From positions 13,030,689 through 13,094,688 of the forward strand of contig JAJEKV010000041.1 in NCBI GenBank assembly GCA_021234155.1: DNA of 64,000 bases, given 5' to 3'. A program made the translations under genes and the position numbers. The stretch comes from Isoetes taiwanensis. Lineage: Eukaryota > Streptophyta > Lycopodiopsida > Isoetales > Isoetaceae. Positions 55,524 through 64,000 of the stretch are shown here, piece by piece. Under the pieces are notes generated by a model, which made no database searches, had not been told where the DNA came from, and worked only from the letters and a program-made list of their open reading frames with translations. Every line of letters starts with the position of its first letter. Positions within the stretch are counted from its first letter, which is position 1.

Positions 55524-58500
55524 TTACACTGAAATGAAAACATTTCAAAGAATTGATATTTTGAAATTTAGAGTATTAAATTTTTATATCATCTTTATCT
55601 TATTAGTATAAGGACCATTGGACTTTTTATAATCTTATCCGTAATAGCAGATAATTCAAGAACTAGTACAATGGACTAGTTCAGACCCAGCATAATGTCA
55701 TTTTAAAATCATTTCATGAGGCAATGGACCATTTACCATAAGATAAGGACATAGTATAAAACACTATATCATAATAGGCTATAATTTAACATAATATGGT
55801 AGCAGTAATGCTTTCTCAAATAAAAAGAAATAATATTCAAACTAATGGTTTGTAGAATGATGTGTTTGCCGAATACCTCCACAAAATAGAAGTCACGATT
55901 TCTTCTTCGAATATGTTCTTGCAAAGACTACGGGTGATAAGATAATGTTAAAAATTACATTTAAAAACCTTGTTCAAGGCAAGATCACTTATCCCAATAT
56001 CCACCCGGTGTTTTAAGCCAGCCACATCAGTACTCCTACTTCCAAACCAAATATAATATAACTTGTCAAATAATCTTCCATTTATAAACTTGAATAATGT
56101 TACATCTTGTCATAAAATTTTACATCTATAAACTTGAATAATCCTTTCATCTTATTTATCATATAAAAAATACAACTTTAAATTTGAATTTACCATCTTA
56201 GATCTATGAAGTTTTGAATTTCATATTCCTAAAGTCTTCAATAAAGGAAACTTTTAATCTTGATTTTAATTCCAAATATTCCATCTCTTTCAAGTTAAAG
56301 ACAACCTAAAAAACAAAATAGAGACAATTAGAGGAGAGAACCCGTACTGCAGACCAATCAATACACAATTAGCGTGAAAACGGTGTCAGTGCAAAGGGCC
56401 AAAAGGTACATTGGGTCTCTCGGTTTATCATGATCACCAATTGTATCCTTTTGCCCCGAGGAAAAGACATTAACAAGAAAGGAAATGGAATAATAACCAT
56501 CCAATTTTCAATGTAAAAGTATGTAATTAATCAATACCAATATCAAGCTATAACACTAGATGAGAACCAATTTCTTGATCCCAAATCTAGCGGTTACTTG
56601 ATCATTAGTTTTATAGTGCATAATTCTTCACATATTACAAAGAACTAACTTCATTTTTATAGCATATAAAGTGTAACACTTTTAACTTCTCAAACAGTAC
56701 ATTGTATCATAGAATAACTTATAAGCTTTTAGCAATATCTATCATAGAGAACCTAGATTCTTAGCATAACAAACATGAACTCTTATCATAGAGATAATAT
56801 ATATCTTATGCTATGAAGATGCCTATCATGACATCCATAAATCCACCACCAAGTAGATTCTAGTCATGGACAGAGTTGTGAAATGAAATCTCATTTTATC
56901 ATGCCTTAGATCTAAAATCCATTCATTGCTCTATGACTCTCTAGGAATAATAAAGAACCTGGTATTTGGAAGTCGCAATAGCTATCCCAACCACTGCAAT
57001 AGTTTGTGCAAGAACATATCCCGCCTATTATGAAACTTCAACAGTATCTCTTATTTTCGTACTGTCTTATAGCTCCAATGCTGTGGCCAGAAAATATCAT
57101 ATGAGCGTGGCAATTAGACTAGATCTTCTTATGAGAACCATAAATCTTGAATCAAAAGCCTTCTTTGTTTATGCTGTTATGATCAACAGCCATTAAGGCC
57201 AATATCTACCTTAGGAGATAGTACAGAAGACTTCATTTGATTAGCCATAGTATTTTGCTAAAGCAAAAAATCGTATTACATACCTCTGTTTCAGATCCTT
57301 AAGAACTTGGCAACAGCGTTTTCAAGGCAAAGCCGTTTATGTCAGAACCGCTTCCTTCTTTGTTTATGGTAATATGGTCAACATCCATTAAGGCCGATAT
57401 CTACCTTAGAAGATAGTATAGAAGACTCTGTTTCAGATCCTTAGGGTTAATCTTCATGGGCTTTGCGAGAACCAAAATTTGGCATTACACCAACAAGGTA
57501 TTCCCTGATCCTTTCATTCCTGGCTATTTCGGATCTATAACCCAAATGCAAACTTAGCTCTAAATCCTTAGCTGAGCTCCATACCAATCTGTATTCTTCT
57601 TACAGGGACCTCTGGGTTAATCTTCATGGGCTTTGCAGGAACCAGCCTTAGCAGCCCACATCTACAAGATATTCTCTGATCTAATGCAACCAGATGCCCT
57701 TCTTAGGGCAGCCATAAAATCATCTATGCAAATCCGTCCGGATCTCAAACCCTTCTACATTATTCTTGGTTGATACAGTCTCTTGTTATCAGCCAGATTT
57801 CATATTTTGTTAATAATAAATCCAATAATGAACAAATGCATATCTAAGTTAGCCAGTCTGTTAAAGGCCTCTGCTTTAACCATGTAGACTAGAGTTCAAA
57901 TCTTGCTAGAGGCATTTTTGTAAAATCGAACCTTTTGCTTCTAAGTTAGGAGAATCATGAACAAGCTAGCATCATATGCATTTGGCAACCCCAAATCGTA
58001 ACACCATTTTTTTATGGGGTCCATAGGCCCAACTTAGAAATTACAAACATCGTTAATAACTTGCCCTTTATGAAGTATCATTAGAATTTCCATCATTTCC
58101 AACATGCATTTTAAGCATTTTTTTGCATTTTAAGATGGTCACTTTAGAAACAACCTCAATTTGTAGTAGCTCATATTGCGTTTTTGCTTCTTAGCATGGT
58201 CCTTAACCCATAGTACTTAAAATGTTCCATCTTGTAAGGTATATGTATATACTCATATGCCCCATGGTTTCCCATGGCTCCACAACATTTGGTCCTTAAC
58301 CCATAGTACTTAAAATGTTCCATCTTGTAAGGTATATGTATATACTCATATGCCCCATGGTTTCCCATGGCTCCACAACATTTGGAGATGTCATGTTCCC
58401 CAAATTTTTAACAACATTCATCAATAGTTTCTAAGGCAACCTCTAAGACATGCCATAATTATTTTTTCTTTCTTCAGCTTCTCGGAAGCTCGTGGATGCT

Positions 58501-58570
58501 CATGATCAAACTTAGGTTGCATAACTTGCACAAGTTCTCAAGGTTTGAAGATTTGAAGATTCGAAGAGAA

Positions 58571-58687
58571 TATTCTTCTTCTTCTTCTTCTTCTTCTTCT
58601 TCTTCTTCTTCTTCTTCTTCTTCTTCTTCTTCTTCTTCTTCTTCTTCTTCTTCTTCTTCTTCTTCTTCTTCTTCTTCTTCTTCTTCT
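58571..58687. repeat. CTT/GAA microsatellite in unit 3
   Basis: About 39 CTT units after GAAGAGAATATT. At the same place units 1 and 2 have only short CTT or CTTCTT stretches (52.22-52.28 and 55.37-55.44 kb), so the tract expanded within the array. Poly-Ser, poly-Glu and poly-Lys frames across it are artefacts. Confidence 0.95.
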
Positions 58688-58729
58688 CCCACAATCCCTC
58701 CCTCAGGATGTAGGACACCACTTTTTATA

Positions 58730-58772
58730 AGGAAAGTAGGACACCCCCTTATAAAAAGAGGGGTCCTACTTC
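58730..58772. repeat. Conserved hairpin, unit 3
   Basis: GGAAAGTAGGACACCCCC..GGGGTCCTACTTCC around TTATAAAAAGA; the left arm has an extra AC, leaving a bulge. Confidence 0.75.
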
Positions 58773-61700
58773 CTTACACCAGAAGAAAGCAGATTAATCT
58801 GCATGAGATATTGATATTTTGAAATTTAGAGTATTAGGTACAGTGGCCCTAATCTCTATGCCATGGCACTATGGACCAAGGTCTTTTTATAATCTTAATA
58901 TGTACATACAGCACAGTGGGCCATACATACCATGGACAGCCAGATATAGCATAATGCATTATATCATTTCATAGGCTATGGACCATTTACCATAAGATAA
59001 GGTAGCAGAACCATTCAACTGTAATAGAACATAATATCAGTTAGTAATGCTAGATCCAAATAAGGAAGCAACATTATTTAATGGTTTCGGAAATGATGTG
59101 TTTGCTGAATACCTCCAGCAAATAGATGTCACAGTTTCTTCTTCGAATATGTTCTTACAAAGACTACGGTCAGATAAGATAATGTTAAAAAACATTTAAA
59201 AGCCTCGTTCAGAGTAAGGACATGTCTCCCAATATCTACCCTGGTGTTTTAAGCCAGGCCACATCAGGTACTCCTACTTCCATTGTCCCTTAATATAATC
59301 AACACTTCACAATATAGCTTAAATTTAGATCTCATTGTAATATGTATAACATGTACTTAAACTTTTACTTGAAATAGTAATCATCCTTTCATTTATTTAT
59401 CATGAAAAATATAATCGTTTTACAATATCAATTTACCAATAGAAAGATCTCACCAAGTTCTTGCCATAAATCATATTCCTTCACGTCTTCAATCTTTTAT
59501 AACTCTTAACTCCAGCAATTTTAATTCCAAATATTCCCATCTCTTTCAAGTTAACGACCACCCTAGAAACAAAATAGAGACAATTGGAGGAGAGAACCCG
59601 TACCTGCAGCCAATCAATACACAATTAGCGTGAAAACGGTAAATGTGCAAGGGCCAAAAGGTACATTGGGTCTCTCAGTTTATCACTGATCACCAATTGT
59701 ATCCTTTTGCCCTGAGGAAAAGACATTAACAAGAAAGGAAATGGAATAATAGCCATCCGAATTTTCACGTAAAAGTATGTAATTAATCAATACCAATATC
59801 AAGCTATAACACTAGATGAGAACCAATTTCTTGATCCCAAATCTAGCGGTTACTTGATCATTAGTTTTATAGTGCATAATTCTTCACATATTACAAAGAA
59901 CTAACTTCATTTTTATAGCATATAAAGTGTAACACTTTTAACTTCTCAAACAGTACATTGTATCATAGAATAACTTATAAGCTTTTAGCAATATCTATCA
60001 TAGAGAACCTAGATTCTTAGCATAACAAACATGAACTCTTATCATAGAGATAATATATATCTTATGCTATGAAGATGCCTATCATGACATCCATAAATCC
60101 ACCACCAAGTAGATTCTAGTCATGGACAGAGTTGTGAAATGAAATCTCATTTTATCATGCCTTAGATCTAAAATCCATTCATTGCTCTATGACTCTCTAG
60201 GAATAATAAAGAACCTGGTATTTGGAAGTCGCAATAGCTATCCCAACCACTGCAATAGTTTGTGCAAGAACATATCCCGCCTATTATGAAACTTCAACAG
60301 TATCTCTTATTTTAAATCGCCTTATAGCTCCAATGTGGCGGGAAAATATCATATGAGCGTGGCAATTAGACTAGATCTTCTTATGAGAACCATAAATCTT
60401 GAATCAAAAGCCTTCTTTGTTTATGCTGTTATGATCAACAGCCATTAAGGCCAATATCTACCTTAGGAGATAGTACAGAAGACTTCATTTGATTAGCCAT
60501 AGTATTTTGCTAAAGCAAAAAATCGTATTACATACCTCTGTTTCAGATCCTTAAGAACTTGGCAACAGCGTTTTCAAGGCAAAGCCGTTTATGTCAGAAC
60601 CGCTTCCTTCTTTGTTTATGGTAATATGGTCAACATCCATTAAGGCCGATATCTACCTTAGAAGATAGTATAGAAGACTCTGTTTCAGATCCTTAGGGTT
60701 AATCTTCATGGGCTTTGCAGGAACCAGCCTTGGCAGCCCACACCAACAAGGTATTCCCTGATCCTTTCATTCCTGGCTATTTCGGATCTATAACCCAAAT
60801 GCAAACTTAGCTCTAAATCCTTAGCTGAGCTCCATACCAATCTGTATTCTTCTTACAGGGACCTCTGGGTTAATCTTCATGGGCTTTGCAGGAACCAGCC
60901 TTAGCAGCCCACATCTACAAGATATTCTCTGATCTAATGCAACCAGATGCCCTTCTTAGGGCAGCCGCAAATCATCTATGCAAATCCGTCCGGATCTCAA
61001 ACCCTTCTACATTATTCTTGGTTGATACAGTCTCTTGTTATCAGCCAGATTTCATATTTTGTTAATAATAAATCCAATAATGAACAAATGCATATCTAAG
61101 TTAGCCCGGTCTCATTAAAGGCCTGCGCTTTAACCATGTAGACTAGAGTTCAAATCTTGCTAGAGGCATTTTTGTAAAATCGAACCTTTTGCTTCTAAGT
61201 TAGGAGAATCATGAACAAGCTAGCATCATATGCATTTGGCAACCCCAAATCGTAACACCATTTTTTTATGGGGTCCATAGGCCCAACTTAGAAATTACAA
61301 ACATCGTTAATAACTTGCCCTTTATGAAGTATCATTAGAATTTCCATCATTTCCAACATGCATTTTAAGCATTTTTTTGCATTTTAAGATGGTCACTTTA
61401 GAAACAACCTTAGAAACAATCTTGTAGTAGCTCATATTGCGTTTTTGCTTCTTAGCATGGTCCTTAACCCATAGTACTTAAAATGTTCCATCTTGTAAGG
61501 TATATGTATATACTCATATGCCCCATGGTTTCCCATGGCTCCACAACATTTGGTCCTTAACCCATAGTACTTAAAATGTTCCATCTTGTAAGGTATATAT
61601 GTATATACTCATATGCCCCATGGTTTCCCATGGCTCCACAACATTTGGAGATGTCATGTTCCCCAAATTTTTAACAACATTCATCAACAGTTTCTAAGGC

Positions 61701-61844
61701 AACCTGCCATAATTATTTTTTCTTTCTTCAGCTTCTCAGATGCTCATGGATGCTCATGATCAAACTTAGGTTGCATAACTTGCAGTATGAACTCACTCAA
61801 GAGCAAGTTCTCAAGGTTTGAAGATTTGAAGATTCAAAGAGAAT

Positions 61845-61926
61845 ATTCTTCTTCTTCTTCTTCTTCTTCTTCTTCTTCTTCTTCTTCTTCTTCTTCTTCT
61901 TCTTCTTCTTCTTCTTCTTCTTCTCC
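61845..61926. repeat. CTT/GAA microsatellite in unit 4
   Basis: About 27 CTT units in the same position as the unit 3 tract, ending CTCCTCCTCCC. Confidence 0.95.
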
Positions 61927-61972
61927 TCCTCCCACAATCCCTCCCTCAGGATGTAGGACACCACTTTTTATA

Positions 61973-62013
61973 AGGAAAGTAGGACACCCCCTTATAAAAG
62001 GGGGTCCTACTTC
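61973..62013. repeat. Conserved hairpin, unit 4
   Basis: GGAAAGTAGGACACCCCC..GGGGGTCCTACTTCC with a shorter TTATAAA loop than in unit 3. Confidence 0.75.
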
Positions 62014-64000
62014 CTTACACTTAAAAAAACAGATTAATCAGAAGATATTGATATTTTGAAATTTAGAGTATTAGGTCTTATTGGCCCTAATCTCTATGCC
62101 ATGGCACTATGGACCAAGGTCTTTTTATAATCTTAATATGTACATATGGACTGTTCAAGACCCAACATACCATGACAACCAGTTTATAAAATAATGCATT
62201 ATATCATTTCATAGGCTATGGACCATTTACCATAAGATAAGGTATATCATAACCATTCAATGGGCCATTTAATAGAACATAATATCGGAGTTAGTAATGC
62301 TAGATCCAAATAAAGGAAGCAACATTATTTAATGGTTTGTAAAGTGATGTGTTTTGCGGAATACCTCCGACAAATAGATGTCACGGTTTCTTCTTGAATA
62401 TGTTCTTACAAAGACTACGGTCGGATAAGATAATGTTAAAAAACATTTAAAAGCCTTGTTCAAGGCAAGACATGTCTCCCAATATCTACCACGGTGTTTT
62501 TAAGCCAGGGCCACATCGAGTACTCTACTTCCATTGTCCCTTAATATAATCAACACTTCACAATATAGCTTAAATTTAGATCTCATTGTAATATGTATAA
62601 CATGTACTTAAACTTTTACTTGAAATAGTAATCATCCTTTCATTTATTTATCATGAAAAATATAATTTGAAAGTACAATATCAATTTACCAATAGAAAGA
62701 TCTCACCAAGTTCTTGCCATAAATCATATTCCTTCCGTCTTCAATCTTTTATAACTCTTAACTCCAACAATTTTAATTCCAAATATTCCCATCTCTTTCA
62801 AGTTAACGACCACCCTAGAAACAAAATAGAGACAATTGGAGGAGAGAACCCGTACTGCTGACCAATCAATACACAATTAAGCGTGAAAACGGTAAAATGT
62901 GCAAAGCCAAAAGGTACATTGGGTCTCTCAGTTTATCAACGATCACCAATTGTATCCTTTTGCCCCGAGGAAACATTTAACAAGAAAGGAAATGGAATAA
63001 TAGCCATCATTTTTCACGTTAAAGTATGTAATTAATCAATACCAATATCAAGCTATAACACTAGATGAGAACCAATTTCTTGATCCCAAATCTAGCGGTT
63101 ACTTGATCATTAGTTTTATAGTGCATAATTCTTCACATATCACAAAGAACTAACTTCATTTTATAGCATATAAAGTTTAACACTTTTAACTTCTCCAAGC
63201 GATTGAAATTCCATTTATCATAGAATAACTTATAAGCTTTTAGCAATATCTATCATAGAGAACCTAGATTCTTAGCAAGGACAAACATGAACTCTTATCA
63301 TAGAGATAATATATATATTATCTATGAAGATGCCTATCATGACATCCATAAATCCACCACCAAGTAGATTCTAGTCATGGCATTGTGAAATGAAATCTCA
63401 TTTTATCATGCCTTAGATCTAAAATCCATTCATTGCTCTATGACTCTCTAGGAATAATAAAAAGAACACGGTATTTGAATCATCAATAGCTATCCCAACC
63501 AACGCAATAGTTTGTGCAAGAACATATCCCGCCTATTATGAAACTTCAGCGATTTTTATTTTCTCAAATCTTGTCTTATAGCTCCAACCGTGGCGACAAA
63601 AATATCATATGGCATCAAGACATTAGACATGGTCTTCTTATGAGAACCATAAATCTTGAATCAAAAGCCTTCTTTGTTTATCTTTGCATTTCTATGATCT
63701 ATAAAAATATGAGCTTTAAGGCCAATATCTACCTTAGGAGATACCAAGACTTCATTTGAACTTCATTTGATTAGCCATAGTATTTTGCTAAAAGCAAAAA
63801 TGGTATTAAATAAAATAGTGTTTAACGCCTTAAGAACTTGGCATGGAATCGATTTCAATCTCTAGCAAAGCCGGTATGTCCGAAACCGCCTCCTTCTTTG
63901 TTTATGGTAATATCGGTCAACATCCATTAAGGCCAATATCTACCTTAGAAGATAGTATAGAAGACTACATTTAGATCCTTAAAGTTAATCTTCATGGGCA

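Larger units (their letters stand above)
49466..64000. repeat. Tandem array of a ~3.2-kb unit (4.5 copies, open at the right edge)
   Basis: Units begin near 49466, 52773, 55923, 59157 and 62407 (anchor AAGACTACGGTCAGATAAG). A second anchor, GAGGAGAGAACCCGTAC, lies at 49901, 53161, 56331, 59587 and 62839, giving periods of 3260, 3170, 3256 and 3252 bp. The copies are alike for most of their length. Units 1-2 share GATGTCAGTGCACATCTAGA and 'GATTCGGACAGAG'. Units 3-5 lack the former and have GATTCTAGTCATGGACAGAG or a variant plus 'TTTGTGCAAGAACATATCCC', so there are two subtypes. Within each unit a segment around 'TTAATCTTCATGGGCTTTGC' and one around 'TTAAGGCC.ATATCTACCTTAG' occur twice, so the unit itself grew by internal duplication. 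No ORF is conserved between copies, so it is satellite-like, not genic. Confidence 0.92.

Noticed and set aside
56966-57196. 76-codon ORF in satellite unit 3
   Set aside because: The frame is broken or absent in the equivalent place in the other units, so it is not conserved coding.
58474-58822. Poly-Glu, poly-Lys and poly-Ser ORFs
   Set aside because: Same microsatellite artefact within a satellite unit; equivalent frames are absent in units 1 and 2.
49466-64000. Ribosomal DNA spacer
   Set aside because: A ~3.2-kb tandem unit could suggest an rDNA intergenic spacer, but no rRNA gene sequence is present in any unit.

Overview
The window is nuclear DNA from a plant-like eukaryote with a large, repeat-rich genome. 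The evidence is a six-exon plant-type Mediator gene with GT-AG introns, long non-coding stretches, LINE and LTR-retroelement fragments with plant-type initiator-Met-tRNA primer-binding sites, and a multi-kilobase tandem satellite. Nothing identifies the species, and nothing looks bacterial or organellar (no operons, rRNA or tRNA genes). No virus or toxin gene was recognised.

Layout. 1-9.3 kb: mostly uninterpretable intergenic DNA, with a reverse-oriented LTR fragment near 5.6 kb and two small tandem repeats. 9.4-9.9 kb: a frameshifted ORF with two zinc-finger-like motifs. 9.9-16.7 kb: copies of an ~800-bp terminally inverted repeat, forward on the left and reversed on the right, around ~3.9 kb holding degenerate exon-like pieces. 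17.56-18.04 kb: a complete miniature LTR element (TRIM). 19.97-21.46 kb: 3' half of a broken LINE. 22.4 kb: a second LTR related to the one at 5.6 kb. 26.0-27.4 kb and 32.0-32.3 kb: degenerate trihelix/Myb-like coding remnants. 28.2-28.75 kb: an inverted-repeat element.

29.1-31.1 kb holds the one gene I can reconstruct completely: MED9 (Mediator subunit 9) on the minus strand, 140 codons in six exons. 32.6-35.3 kb is a long, frameshifted, unrecognised minus-strand coding relic. 35.9-36.5 kb is a possible small gene with a transit-peptide-like start. 36.6-44.5 kb is strewn with copies of a short palindrome, seven of them at ~60-bp spacing near 40.5 kb, and contains a FCP1/NIF-type HAD-phosphatase-like gene (42.5-43.35 kb) broken by two frameshifts. 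45.2-45.7 kb is a second LINE relic. 47.2 kb is an LTR end with its primer-binding site. 47.9-48.9 kb has two minus-strand exon-like stretches. From 49.47 kb to the window end is a tandem array of a ~3.2-kb unit (4.5 copies, two subtypes) with CTT microsatellites and a conserved hairpin.

A point that affects all interpretation: where repeat copies can be compared, many differences fall at CAG, CTG or CCGG trinucleotide/tetranucleotide sites and are small indels or scrambles, not C-to-T changes. MED9, by contrast, reads cleanly. This looks like consensus error at CHG-methylated sites, so some 'pseudogene' frameshifts here may be artefacts.
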